Assembly: GCF_036373705.1 (NCBI RefSeq)
Contig: NC_089867.1
Coordinates: 3,130,501-3,194,500 of the forward strand
From: Amia ocellicauda
Taxonomy: Eukaryota; Chordata; Actinopteri; Amiiformes; Amiidae
DNA: 64,000 nt
Reading direction: 5' to 3'
The translations under genes and the position numbers were made by a program. The notes beneath the pieces are model-generated. The model was not told where the DNA came from, did no database searches, and saw nothing but the letters and a program-made list of their open reading frames with translations. Below, piece after piece: positions 24,543 through 37,728 of this stretch (position 1 is the stretch's first letter; every line of letters starts with the position of its first letter).

Positions 24543-27500
24543 ATGTTTGTTCCAGTTGAATGCTCGCCGCCGTCATTCAAAGACTTTACTCTTATTATGG
24601 TAAGACTCAAAGTTCAGTTTATTTATTGTCTCTGTCATTTCTTCTTTAACGTTTTTTGATAAAGATAGATTTCTGATTTATCTTTAAACCTTGCTCTTTC
24701 ACATTGTCTAATTTCATATTATTGTTTTATTTTAGCCCGCAATATCTGTGGGAAATGTGGGACAGCTTGCGACAGACCTGATTATTTCTACGCTCAACAT
24801 GCCTGCAGTGGGCTATATCCACACTGACTGTCTGATACCCATGGTAGGAAATAATCCGTATGCATCATCACCAGAGAATTCAGATGAACTGAGCACAAAT
24901 GCAGAAGGTTGGTTTTTAAGAGGATTTATTTTTTATGAGATGCCTGAAAGTTTTACCATCAGCACAGAAAACCGCTGCCCTGAATTATACAATGGGGTTT
25001 GTGAGTGGAGTATATTCTCATTAGAACTTTTTTTTTTAATAGTGTTAATCGCACTTATCGAGCCTCTGAAAATAGCATTAAAGAGCCACAATTATAATCT
25101 GACGATTTTAACGTGAAACAAACAAAAATACACGAAAGGTTAGTTTTTTTAAGCACCCATTCCACACTTGTTATTATTTAATTGTTTTATATTCTAGTTT
25201 CCTAAATGCTGTGGGATAAAGGCTCGATGCATACATAGTACATACCTCTAAGCATGTATATTGAACACTAAAGGTATTACACTATGTAATATTAAAAAAA
25301 AAAACACTTTAATACTTTATGAGGAAACCTTTAGTTGTATAGATAAAATAACATTACCAATATTATTCTAATTATTTGTATTTCTGTTTCCACAGTGTAT
25401 TCTTTAGCTGACATGAAGCTGGCTGTTCTCCAGATCAGGGCACCCATCATACAGGTAAGTGTGTGCAGAACGCTCTGCAGATTGAAGGCATTCATGTTTA
25501 TGGGTATGTAGCAGGAAAACCACTTATTTTCCACCCAATAGTTACACAGTTAGACAACCTATTCACAATGCAGCACCTTTTCGTCCCATTAGGATGGCAA
25601 ATGGGAGAGGATGAGATGAGTGTAGTTGCAGTTTTATGATTATATGTAATGGTGTGAAAAGGTGTGTGATGACTTATGGCTGTGATAAAAAAGAAAATGT
25701 CCTTGTGTTCCAGTAATTTGAATAGTTTGGTATTACTGGTATTTAGAGAAGATAATGCATCACCAACCAGGGATGGGGCACTTGGTGCTCTATTGAAATC
25801 TTGCATTGGCTAAGTGGTCTGTGGGCAAAAAAAGTTTGAGAAACACTGCATTAGGCAATGTTACCTTTAAAAACCCTGGAATTTAAAGCAATCGCACACC
25901 ACCCTACCTACAATTATCTTTTAGTCATATAACGTACATTTAATCCCTCTTTAGACAAAATACAAGCAGTTTCGTAAACTTATCTTCTCATGGATCAAGG
26001 CGAGTGAATTCTCCAGAGTCGTTCTCCTGTCCAGCAGTTATGCTTACCAGAGAGATGACCGTCAGATTCATGGGTAAGAGAGAACGCTCAGGCTTCACCC
26101 ACCTTCCAAAAGCAATTTGCAATTCAAGTTTTGTTTTAAGATGGGCCTACTTCAGTATCAGTGTGTTTTCTTTTCCCTTTAGTTTTTTTCTTGCTGTCAA
26201 ATATGTTTTTTATATCAGATGCCTAATTGGTGAGCTGATACTGCTGAATATCGGAGGAGAGAGAGATGCACAGAGAGAGACTCAGACACCTCATCGGTTT
26301 GAGGAGAATGAAGAACCCAGTTGGGCATTTTCAGATGGGCATAATTCATGTATTCTCTCCTGCCTCCCCAGCACTCCTCTGCGTTATTTATTCACACCTG
26401 CCATGCAGACCATTATCGGGGACAGACTTCAGGATCTGCAGTGGAAAGAGATGGAGAGGATAGCTGCCTTCCCAGGGATCAGTAACTCTGAACAGCGGCT
26501 ATATATCCCTGGAGGGGGAGTTACTAAAGCCTTGTACACTGACAGGTACACTTGGGGGCACTGCTGTCTCTTTCCTTACAATACATTACTGTTTATTCAC
26601 GTAAGAACATTTACAAACGAGAGGAGGCCATTCGCCCCATCATGCTTGTTTGGTGTCCATTATTAACTAAGTGATCCAAGGATCCTATCCAGTCTATTTT
26701 TGAATGTTCCCAAATTGTCTCCTGTTTTCTGTCTTGCATTGTTTTTTATAAACAATCTTTTGTAAATGAACTGCCCAACAAATTGTTAACATGAGAACCA
26801 AGTGATCATATAATACCTGTGTTTGAAGAGATGTTCTCCTCTTTATGTAAAATGTACAGTATTCAGTTTCATGTCCGTGTGTTTGTATCAAGCTGTGGGT
26901 CCTATAAGAATCTAATACTAAATATCATTTATATATAAGAAAATCAGCAAATTCATACAAATATCAATTTCCTTTACATTATTGTTTCATAATGGTGTGC
27001 AATGTGAGTGATCTTTATTTTTCTCCCTGTCCCCAGCTGTTCTGAAGGGATCCCTTTGGCAGTCTTGCTGACATTCTGCTCTGAAGGTGACAACATCCCA
27101 GATGCATTTGCACTCGTCAACTACCTGAACGAATGGCTCCATCTAGTGGAGAAGCCAGTAAGTGTTTTCAAAAGGGTGGGCAGGGTGTGCTTGCTTCAGA
27201 TTCATGGAGCAGAAAGTGTAATTGATGATGGATATACTCTCTAAAATGGAAGTCTTTTACTTCATAGTGATACTTGGTAACTTCCGTACAGCTTAGGTAT
27301 CAAGTTGAAGTCATTAATATAATTGTGAAAGTACTTGAATGAGATGTTGCCTTAAAATGTTCCTGGGTGTGACACATTTGTAAACGTCAATAAATGAGGT
27401 TACTGTAGGCCAGATTTGTTGTCTATAGGTACCATATGAGCTTATTAGCCCAATATGAAACCTGAAACCACATTCACTGTCATTTTAGACCATTCTACAT

Positions 27501-27769
27501 CCATGGTGAATGATAGTCACATTTTGAAATGTCTGACACAATGTTTATTCATCTAGATGTTCATGATTTAAATGTCTCTGAGGTTATATCTAACATGGGA
27601 TCTGAAAATGAAGTTGAAATGACTTGCCAATGACTCGGTGTGTTATCTAAAGTAGAGAGGTAACAAATATTATAATTTTTCCCCCCAGTGCAATGTGGCT
27701 TTGCTGTGGAAGATTCCTTGTTCATGGAAACTTCTGTTTGGCAGTGGCATCCCCCCAGCTCTCTTCTAA
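24543..27769 (+). CDS. psmg2: Proteasome assembly chaperone 2, complete coding region in 7 exons
   Basis: PSMG2 (PAC2) pairs with PSMG1 to guide 20S proteasome alpha-ring assembly. Exons: 24543-24599, 24736-24907, 25396-25454, 25955-26073, 26372-26545, 27037-27157 and 27689-27769. Splice phases join without a break to give 260 aa against 264 in human. Diagnostic segments are the start M-F-V-P, then A-I-S-V-G-N-V-G-Q-L-A-T-D-L-I-I-S-T-L-N-M in exon 2, L-L-S-S-S-Y-A-Y-Q-R in exon 4, I-P-G-G-G-V-T-K in exon 5, E-G-D-N-I-P-D-A in exon 6, and the end L-L-F-G-S-G-I-P-P-A-L-F. The region between N-E-W-L and W-K-I-P is shorter than in human. The exon 2 donor is the weak GTTGGT. Intron 5 carries a CR1-like fragment. 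The gene faces PTPN2 tail to tail. Confidence 0.96.
26598..26720 (-). repeat. 5'-truncated CR1-like LINE 3' end
   Basis: The reverse complement matches the last ~130 bp of the LINE at 2948-5363. It shares TTTGGGAACATT, AATAGACT-GATAGGATCC, TTGGATCACTT, TAATGGACACCAAA and CGAATGGCCTCCT. It is therefore a second insertion of the same family, in PSMG2 intron 5 and antisense to the gene. No poly-A or clear duplication was seen. Confidence 0.8.
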
Positions 27770-28088
27770 TTTGCGCAGCTACTCGACCACTGTGACCTTT
27801 AAAACAGTCAACACATCTTCTGCAGTACTGAGATATGCTTTGACAAATCCCACAGAGACATTTATGGTCGAAGCAGCCTCGATACAGTGTGTCATTGGAC
27901 AACACACTGTAACCAATGAAAGTGGGAAATCTTGATGCACCCACAAAACAACCAGCTTAACTGTCAACTGTCCCGACTTCCCTGCAAATATTGATACTCT
28001 TCACCAGCTCTATTTTCCCTCTTTTTCCGATTTCAAATTGAGGTTGGTTTGTGCTCTGCAAAATCAGCCATTGATTTATGTGTCCCAC

Positions 28089-28094
28089 AATAAA
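28089..28094 (+). promoter_or_regulatory. PSMG2 poly(A) signal
   Basis: AATAAA, 320 nt past the PSMG2 stop and before the AT-rich convergent region. It is the first plus-strand signal after the stop and gives a normal-length 3' UTR. Confidence 0.6.
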
Positions 28095-28619
28095 GATGCT
28101 GGAAATGGATGTGGTTCTTGTTTGTATCTGAGAAAACCTTTATTAATGGAGGGCAGCAACCATCACTACTCTATTTTATTTTGTATTGTTTACCTGTACA
28201 TAGGGACATTAGTCAGCTAGAGAATAAGTAAATATTCAAAGCTTTTTTTATTTTATGTATCAATTGGAATAGATTTGAATCCTGCAACCTTAGTATCCTA
28301 TCAGTTTTTCCAAAATATTTATAAAAATATGTAATGTCTTTTATTCCCCCACATACATTTCACCAGAGCAGACTACTAGTCTCTTCAAATTAATTTACAT
28401 TACAAAATAATAAAGGAATTAAGGAGAAATATGGCTTATTGAAAAAGACAATGTATGCAGTTTATTTGAACAGAAGTCACGAGACATTTTAATCTTTAAC
28501 AGTACAATAAAATGTTTGTCTTGTCTTGATCAACAGGAAGGATAAACTCCATCACTCATTACTGGTATACAATTTCTTGAAAAGATGAATGACTAAAAAT
28601 ATTGTCCTGATCGAGGCTA

Positions 28620-31600
28620 GGTTTAATCTGGCCTGGCACTTTATTACAAAAAAGATAAAACCCACAAAAAAAAACATATATACAATGTACTGTACATAAA
28701 ATATTGCTTTTTAAAAATAAGAAAACATTGTTTGGTCTTATTGATTACTTACAAAATTAAAAAAGTAATATATTTTAAGCTGTATTTAATTACATTCTAC
28801 ATAAGAGGTTGAAACATTTTTGATGTTATACATTATACATTTCTTCATTTATACTCAAACTACAGAACAGCTGCTGTTTAACTTTATCTGTTCCTTTTTT
28901 TTTTTGTCAAGTATATTGTCACTCCTTAGCAACCTCAAAGTGTTGCTGGAAAACATTACATGAATGTGCCTGAACATCCTGAAAGACAACATGCACTGTT
29001 CATCTCAGACACAAATGCTCACAATTTTGCATAGTATCTCTGGAAAATGGTACAACAGACCCCAATACTGAGGGTGTGTCTCACAGTGAGATTAAACCTT
29101 TAACATGGCCTCTGGGAGGGTTAGGATCCCAATCAGATGTAGGGAAAAGTATTAAAGACATCCCTTTAATTACTTGGTCCTGTTCACACAAATTCATAGG
29201 CTCTGTGAAAATACATGACAATCACTTTGCTTTCCCTGATAACAACGCCAACTGAAAGAGCTGCTCTCAACGTGCCTTTCTGAGGAATGAGGTATTCTAA
29301 GTGGTGCACAGTGATACACAGAAATGTCAAGTTAGGACAGCATTAAATGTGTTTGCCCCTTTACAAATGAGCCTTCGTGGAAAGTATTAATATAGAATTA
29401 TACAGCAATTAATTGCAGCTGATTATGTAGTTCAGAAGCAAACAAGTATAAGTGGCACATGATTTTTTGGAGAATACAAGAATGGCTCAATTAATGACAC
29501 TAGTGATTCCTGGAAAACAATGCATTTAGTCATGCCCAGAATAATATATATTAAAAGAAAAAAGCCCCCACTCCAGCATAGCCTAATTTAGTATATTCCG
29601 ATGAATGAAGCTGAAAAGTTACTGCACAAAAGAATAAACAATTCTAATAATTCAATAAACAAAGACAAAATTGGATATATCTGGTGTGATTTGGAAAAGG
29701 GTTTAACGTTGGTAAAAAATAAATAAACACAGGAATTTAGATCCATCAGTCCTTGCTAAATGATGTACTGAATTTCCCCCTTCATTTTCACAATTTTATT
29801 TTCATATATATAAAAAAAGATCGACCATATTTCAAAAATCAGCCAAGATAACATGAAATCACCCCGAGTTATTTCTAAAACCGTTTTTTCATAACATAAT
29901 GGAACATTTACTGAGAAAAAAAAAGGTCTGTCAGAAGTGTAGTTTTAAGTTTTTAAAATACATGGTGAGTAATTTATATCTAACCCATTTTCTTTTGAGT
30001 TTCAAGAACAGCCGCATTTAAAATAGACCTCCATGGTTTTAACATGCGTCAGCACAGTGGATTGTTACATCATTCAAATTTCCAAGGATTCACCTGGAAC
30101 AGAAAAAAAAATGTGCAGCTTTTTCTCAGAAATTTATAAAAATATATCAGATATAGATGTCTCACCCTGTATCAACCCTTGAATTCAAAAAGCATTGGCA
30201 CACTGGATCATTTAAACACATATACATGTTTCCATTATTGCTGGAGTGCAAAAACATTTTTTTTTTCCAGAAATACAGCCATCAAAACATTTATTACTTA
30301 CAGTACATATTTACAAAATATGTCTGCTTGCCTAGAACTGGTTTTGTCGACTTCAGAAATCTATATTCACTAAAGCACCAGCCAATTACAGAAGTTCCTG
30401 GAGACAATCAGATAGTCTAGGAAGAAGGGGTGGCTTTTGAATACTAGTACTGTTTGGTTAATGTTATTGGGCTGATAGCATTACCACACATCTGCCTTTT
30501 TGTCTGGAAACATGAAAACAATTCCTGGAAGGCAATAGAAAAAGAGTTTGATCTAATTTTACCTGAAATAATTCTTCCAGTTACAAGGATGATTAAATCA
30601 CAAGTCGCCGCAATCAGCAGAAAGCACCGAGCGTTGCATGTCATTTTACATAAAAGGGTTGGGAGGGAATGTGAAGAAAGGACTGTTGGACTTTTTATAT
30701 CTCAATTCTAAATTACATCCTGATTCGGAAGCTAAGAAACCAGCATCTCTCTTGATTTTTACAGGAAAGGAATACCCCTTTGTAAGCAAACCCATTTCAA
30801 AAGAACAGTTACCGTATTCAATAAGCACCCTTTCTTTGTGCTCCGTGGAATTATTTTGAACTTTCTTAAAAGCACTGCAATCGTGGCCTACTGAACCAAA
30901 GGCACGCTAATGTACGGAAAACTCAATAGTGCTTTTAATCGGCGTTGATGTTGTGCACGCAGAAGCTGGTTCTATTGTGGCGTTTGTTTATACGTCTGCA
31001 GATAAACGGGCTGCTTCAGGGCTGGAGTCAGGACAACGTGCTTAAGAATAATAATTGGGCCCTGTGAGACTGTGAGATTATGGATACAATTTGACAGAGC
31101 TGTTTGGCCGCAGCCTGACTTTTTACACTATTGAAGATCACATTTGAAAACGCTTATATTGTGCCATTATATTATGAGTGCATGTCTATTTTCTTATAGA
31201 ACCATTTTAGTTTTAGGAGAAACCTTTACATTTGCAGTATGGGCTCAATTCTTCACAATGGAGCCTGAATCTGTACCCTATATGGAAAATGGTTCCTTTC
31301 TCCATTTACTTTATCTCAAAACCCTTTGCTTGTCATATCATGGTGTCCTTTTACTTATATAAGCATATTCTATGTGTATTATTGAACACCTAACAGCTTT
31401 TACCAGTATTTCCAAATCTCCCCACAGACTCTTACTGGCAGTTTTTCAGTGGGTTTGTTTTTGCCTCTTGGGGCTACAGAAACCCACTTCTGATTTTGAT
31501 CTGTAGATAATACGTGACAATTTCAAATACAATACATCTTTTGTGGAAATGTGTTTTTATTGTAATATATAAGCACAGTACATACTTTAGACAAGAGGCA

Positions 31601-33005
31601 ATCATTCAAGCATCAGTTGAATGGGTTTATGTAGCCCCCAAAAGTGCTTGAGAGGTTAACGACAGCTCACACCCAGCGTGTCAACATTGTAACACTGGTA
31701 AAAGGGGAGATGTAGAAATAACTATGTAGCCAAGCTTTGTCAGAGAGCTACTCAGATGCTTCATCTCATGAAGACCTCAAATGGCAGAACTGGTACAACG
31801 GATCGATCATGTAATTCAAGTATCAGACAGCGACACACGGCTTTTAAATCTGAAGTATGTCACGTGGGGTTCTGATCATCTCTCCTGCAAGTCAAGATGC
31901 CCAACTGCAGACATTGTTTTGAATGCAAACCCAGCCAGGGTTTGATTATGACATTTTGAATACAATGTCATGCACCTGCTTCACTGTGTTCACAATTGCA
32001 TGGGTGGAGACATGGCTGAACAGTGAAGCATCGGTAGGGTAGAAAATGGATTTCAGTACCAATTTGTTTAATCAAAGATAATCATCAAGCATGTTATAAA
32101 AGCTTTTTTCTTAGAAATGCCCATGTCATAATGTGCCTAGTCTTTAAGCTTGCCAATACTAGACTAATTCCTGTTTAGAACAAAACAGCACTGCTTATGT
32201 AAAGCAAAGCATTACTTAAAAGAAAAGGCCAACGGGATTTCTATAGTTTCATTCATTTCATAGAAAGTAGTCAAGTGTTTCGCGCAACAGACAAATGAGA
32301 TTTGCCAAGGGTGATCTCTCGCTTTGAAGTTTCCGAAATTTGATCTAAAATTTAATTAAGTTGCCTTCTTATTGTGGATTTTAATTTCCAAATTAGATAA
32401 CTTTGCTTTTTTACTTCTTACACAAATAAGAATATTCTCACACTTCAGAAAGAGCTGACTGTATTATGTAATATTGCTTTTTATACATTAAAGGTTTCTC
32501 AATTTTTTTTCTTTTTTCTTTAACATTTTATAAGTACAGTCTGGCTGGCAGGCATGCCAAATAAATGTCATGTAATTCCTTAAAAAAATAGATAACATTT
32601 AATGCTGCCTCAAACAAACAAAAACAAACACAAAAGGGATACAAAAACTAAACAAAAAATAAAAAATCGCATTACAAATTGGTGATGCTAACAGCCACAT
32701 ATCAATTACCATGTTTTAAATCATTGCAAGCCAAAAAAAGAGAAAAGAAAACGTGACAATACATGAAAACTACTCCGTAAGTGGAAAGTCCCATGCTGGT
32801 GTTTTGTAAAGTTTTTCTTTTTGTTTTCATTTGCTTTCGTTCATTTTTCTTCATCCAAAGAATGTAGAAGTTTACGTTGTAAACAGTTAAAGGATGCGAG
32901 GCTTTTCTAAGCAGTATGGCCTCTCTCTCGTGTTGATGAAGATCCCTGCAGGTTGTTGCTTTTGCAGCCCAGTCGGAGCTACAGTGACTCACAGGGGCTG
33001 CCGTG
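28620..33005 (-). other. Candidate 3' UTR of the TC45-type PTPN2 transcript
   Basis: A long stretch with no supportable ORF, following the alternative PTPN2 stop at 33006-33008. A minus-strand AATAAA lies at 28640-28645, about 25 nt before the proposed end. Other AATAAA motifs occur inside (for example near 31,556), so the true 3' end may be much closer to the stop. The region is AT-rich, and no transposon was recognised in it. Confidence 0.4.
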
Positions 33006-33027
33006 TTAGGCGTCACTCACTCTCGGC
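33006..33027 (-). CDS. ptpn2: Alternative last coding exon of PTPN2 (TC45-type nuclear C-terminus)
   Basis: On the minus strand a good acceptor (pyrimidine-rich, ending GTATGTCGCAG) precedes G-CCG-AGA-GTG-AGT-GAC-GCC-TAA. It joins in phase to the donor inside exon 9 (exon piece 43266-43364, then GTGGTT). The joined protein ends K-R-K-R-P-R-V-S-D-A. Mammalian TC45 ends K-R-K-R-P-R-L-T-D-T and uses the same split arginine codon. The resulting isoform is 391 aa against 387 in human TC45. It lacks the hydrophobic tail, so it should be nuclear, driven by the bipartite basic signal of exon 9. The intron is about 10.2 kb. The call rests on phase, position and the six-residue match; there are no transcript data here. 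Confidence 0.82.
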
Positions 33028-36000
33028 CTGCGACATACAACGCAAAACATAAAAGAACACTGTTTCAGTACACGCCCCCTTCTTCCTGGAAAGAAAAAGC
33101 TAACAACACCCCAGACAATTGTTCCAACACTCCCTCACTGCTGTCAGACACATTCCTGCTTGAAGGTCCCACCCGAGACCACCCAGTCAGCTTCACTCCC
33201 CCACTTCCCCCTGCCCCACACACGTCAAGCTCCAATTCTGTTCTTTCAGAATAATGCACAATACAGCCACAACAACAAATAGAGAACAGCATATATATCA
33301 TTTCTCCATTTCCTTTCCAGCTTTCCAGTTACTTCCTTCAGCACAGGTGTAGCCAAGCATTTTGCACTTTTAATTGCGGGAACTCGGCAAGAAAGACAAC
33401 AGGCAAAACAGTTCTTTCTAAGACATTTATTAAATACAAATAAAAAATAATACTAATAATAAAAGGAGCTTACAAAACTGAAAATTAAGGAGTTACAGCT
33501 ATAAGGTATAAACACAGTTAAGACTAGCAACTTCACTAGTTCATGCTTTTTGTCCTGTACAAATCCAGATAAGAGAACAAGCCTCTGTTATAGGCTGTAT
33601 CTGGGCAGTCATACAGGAGCCAATCGAAGCACCAAACAGTTTATTGCAGTCACCGCTGAACCTTTGCTGTAAAACCATTTTGGCAAACAAAAAACAAATG
33701 AATTCCAATTGCTATAATTCTTTCGTTTCTTTTTGGTGCACAAATTCCCAGCAATTGGGGTTACCACACAGCACAGTCATGTGAATAAAGACATTGGTAA
33801 GCTTGTTTAGGGGTACTAACAACAAGGAAATAACCAAGAATGTGGCCTTAAGGAAATCCTTGATTTTTGTGGCCCACTTGTTACATATCAGATCCTTAGC
33901 CTTTGGCTCCTTTTAAAATTCACCAGGAAACAAAAAGGACCATCAAAATATGGGTTTGCTACCGTTGCCAAACCGGTTTCACAGCAATGTAAAGCAGATC
34001 CAGTAAGAGATTTATAGCACAGCCTCAGACACCTACAAATTGCTGCACGCATTATGCATAAGTATATTGAAAGCAAAAACTCTTGTCGTCATCTTCGCTT
34101 TAGTGAGGCTCACCCACTTTGTTGTTATGCATTCAAAAACATTAGCAGAGAACTCAAATGGTAAAAAGATGCATGAATCCACTTCAACAGCCAACCATTA
34201 CAAGTGTGTCAATGCAGGCCTTCAACTTCCAGGTAGCACTCAGTGAAAAGTATTTTTCTATGGCGTCTACATTAGAATCAAACGCAGTATTGTAAGGCAG
34301 CTGTTTTCATACTACAGCAGTTAAAGAAAAGGCTCTTGCACGCACAGTTACTTTTATCGATTACAGCAACATTTCCATAACATGATAATTTGTCAAAGGC
34401 GTATGTGTGGGAGCCTTCTCTATCTGCTGAACTGTGGGCTGCAGCCTAGACACGTGTGTTGAGATCTCGGCTCCTCTGGTCTACATGAGAACCATGAAAC
34501 AGTTAGAAGGGCAACTGCATAACAAAGCACGAAGATAAAAATGAAAGGATTATACAGTGTTAAAAACCAAAAAGAGCAATTTGTAGACCTGTAAAACAGA
34601 GGAGAGGGAGTGCAACATTTCTAAAAATGTATGAAAATGGACTGTGGAGAAACAGTCTTTAATATCTGCAAAGCAACATCTTTCTCTGTGGTTTGTTTGC
34701 TGATGCAGGCTGGATTGGTGGTCTGTTTCTGCCCTATGTATTAATATTGTTTTGCTGTTTGCTGTAATATAACGAATAATTTGGTGATAACTTGTGGAGC
34801 CACCCTGATTTATTGCATATCTTTGATATAGAGTGGCTATAATGAAAACTTCTTAGCTTGAACTGCATAACTTTCATGGTAATTTTGGTATAGAGGGTCT
34901 GTAAACTTATAAACACAAGCGAGAGAAATCCATGTGTTTACGGAGGCCACTGGCACAATATTTCCTCTGGAGACTGAAGAAAGATATAATGTCAGTTTAT
35001 TTTGAGCATCACATTTGCTATATTCACCCTGTGGCAACACCAGGAGCCCTTGTATTTAGTCACCAATTTCAGCAGGACTTTTATTTGCAATCCAGCTCTA
35101 CAGTACAATGGGTGTAAATGCACTAAACATATTCTGCTGTTGTTAAATAAGCCTGTCTCAAAGTTCAAATTTTCTCTGAACTACATTTCACAACCTCTCT
35201 AAATGTACAACCAAAATTATTAAAGTCAGTTAACATGGGAGTACCAAATGATCACAAACCAGTTTGAAATCTGCAACTTCACAGAGTTGTTGATCGCATA
35301 ACTAAAAGGCAGGCATACACATGCACCCAAATATTAATATACTGAGAAGTGTTGCCTAACATTGTAATCTATTGTATAAAACGTGGATTTTTGTTAACAG
35401 TGCTTGCATGAATGAAAAATCCTCTCCCTCAGAGAATATCCCAAAGATGGAATTTAATTCCCACAGTTTATAATCCCTATAATGCCAAGGCAATCACTCT
35501 AGACCCTATTTGTCACATTCTCAGAATTAATTTCACAGTAACCACAAACACATGCTTAGTGGATTCCAGGAAGATGCCTGAGCACAGATCAAATTCATCT
35601 CAAGTGTATTCCTGCCCTTGTAGGCTAATCAAATCTATGCTTGTTCCTGTAACCAAAGGGGACACCAAAATAGAAACGGTTTGTTTTTGTGCCGCTTGTG
35701 ATTTGTACCCTGTGATTTGCTGTGCATCAGTCTCAGATGAAAACCATAAATCACAATAAAAATATATAGATCTGCAGAACCTTCCATCTTTTTGAAAAGG
35801 TCTGTATACATCTAAAAAGTATCCTCTGCTGTGACACTGGCATGGGCTTTGGCCACATTAATCTTGGCTGGTATCAAACCTGGGATTAAAGGCTGGTGAT
35901 TTTAGGCAGCAAATCCCTGAAGTACCAGTTCCACAGGGTATTTCATTCTGAAACAATCTGCACTGCAAAACAACCCCTAAAACTGTTGGTTCAGTTTTTC

Positions 36001-37728
36001 CACATTCTATGCAAAACATGAGACAAAGTAATTTTTATAATGGCAGGATCTGATGTAGGCGGTTTTCAGATTGTGAGTGTCTACAAACGTTGCTTACCAG
36101 CTTAAAATGCATAAATACAACAGAATGATGATTCAGCCGGGCTTTGTACATATTACAATCAAATAAGCAATCAAACAACATAAAAAGGATAATCTGAAAA
36201 ACATGGGACAGTCTCATTCATTTTATTGCATGCATCACTCATCAGGCTAAAGATGTTGTGCGCACTATGAACAAATCTGAGGGTAACTGGCAGCTATAAA
36301 ATGTGTACATGTTCACAGTATGCCTCCTAAAGTTCTACTAAAGAGCTAGCCTAACTATTATATACAACCTGAGGTAGATAAATGTAACATTTACATCCGA
36401 TGCATCGTTAACCTCAGACACCATGCCAGTCTTAATACACAAAGTTACAAATTACCTATTCACATCATCCAGACCTTTGCAGGGTTTATCCAAGGCATTT
36501 GCCCAAGAGCAGGAAAAGCTACAAAAATGGCAGATTCATGATAAACAAGAGCACAAAACAGACAATTGCATACAGTAACACTGCTGAAGGGTCAGCCAAC
36601 TGATTTGCTAGTGCCAAGAATGATCTAAAATAAAGCACCAAAAGCTAAAATGAATGTAAACTTCCCCAGTAGTAGTAGTAGGTCCATTGTCAGCTTACAT
36701 GAAAGCCTGTCAAGTTTTAGTAAAATGAGTGAAAAAGATAGATACAATGTTTAATTCTTTATTAATCTTTTTTTGCTATATAGTTTAGTTTTGTGTGTGT
36801 AAATTAAGTGTAAAAGGAATAAGCAAGTGAATTATCCAGTAAACCTCCAGCCACGGTTCAAGATTACAAACAAAAATGGGAGGAGTGTTGCTTCAATTCC
36901 ACACAGAAAACAGAAGACAACGACGTAAGCAAGATAACCAACTAACAGCTCACTTTGATCATTTGAGGTAAAACCAGGGGAGTGGTTTCTAGCCAGTTTC
37001 AGTTTCAATTCAGTGAACAGGACTACAGGCTAATCACTAGACCTTCCTACATGGAAAGTAGATTTAAAACCTTGTCACACATCTTAACATTCATAATGAA
37101 ATTTGAGATCTTAAATGTGAGATTTCCTAGGCGGGTTTTCAATGTTATTTAAATGTCATTGTTTGTAATGGAATATTACTCAATTAAAAAAACACTACAT
37201 TGGAATAAAAGATGCCTGCAGAGTTTATGCTTTATGGAACTTTTCCATGTGACAAAAGCAACATGGAATAATGGCAGTATGATAGAATGTAGTGTAGGCT
37301 AAACTGACACTAATAGAAGTAAAATGCAAAATTGTGCCTGGTCCCTGCTTTATGTCAGTCAATTATCTTACTATGAATGCTGTTGTAATTGGCCTAATGG
37401 TTATTCCAATTATTTATTTGAAAAGATTAAAATAAATCAGAAGTTTTCAACCTTTTTTTTGGCACTAAAGGTAAAACTCATTTTATTATTTAAATTGAGG
37501 TTGGGATTAAAATCAAATGTGTGACCCACCTGCTATTTTAAAAAGCAAGAATGTGGGACAAGCTTGTGCCTTGATCCAAAGTGTGAGGCTCAGATACAAA
37601 GTGTAACAGAACAGATTGCTAAGACTTGTCGAACAATTAATTAATTTCCTTCAGCACAAAAAAGGTGTGCATGGCAACTATAATTATATTGTAAGATAGT
37701 AAGTGCTGATCAATGTAGGGCTAATACA
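33028..37728. other. Alternative PTPN2 intron, left part, nothing further recognised
   Basis: AT-rich sequence with no exon, RNA gene or repeat that I can support. A C-rich patch at 33,060-33,240 lies just upstream of the alternative exon and may supply its polypyrimidine context. Confidence 0.4.

Noticed and set aside
24748..25116. 122-aa plus-strand frame
   Set aside because: It is PSMG2 exon 2 read through its donor into intron 2.
26004..26666. 220-aa open frame in the PSMG2 locus
   Set aside because: It reads out of frame through exon 4, intron 4 and exon 5. The splice-consistent PSMG2 model explains the region.
30454..30711. 85-aa plus-strand frame in the PSMG2-PTPN2 gap
   Set aside because: No similarity, no splice context, and probably inside the PTPN2 3' UTR on the other strand.
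33012..33027. Last exon of an unknown gene ending A-E-S-E
   Set aside because: That is another frame of the same exon. The phase set by the exon 9 donor gives P-R-V-S-D-A, which matches the PTPN2 TC45 end.
33065..33301. 78-aa minus-strand frame upstream of the alternative exon
   Set aside because: C-rich intron DNA without splice support. Its Val/Gly/Ser-rich composition follows from base content.
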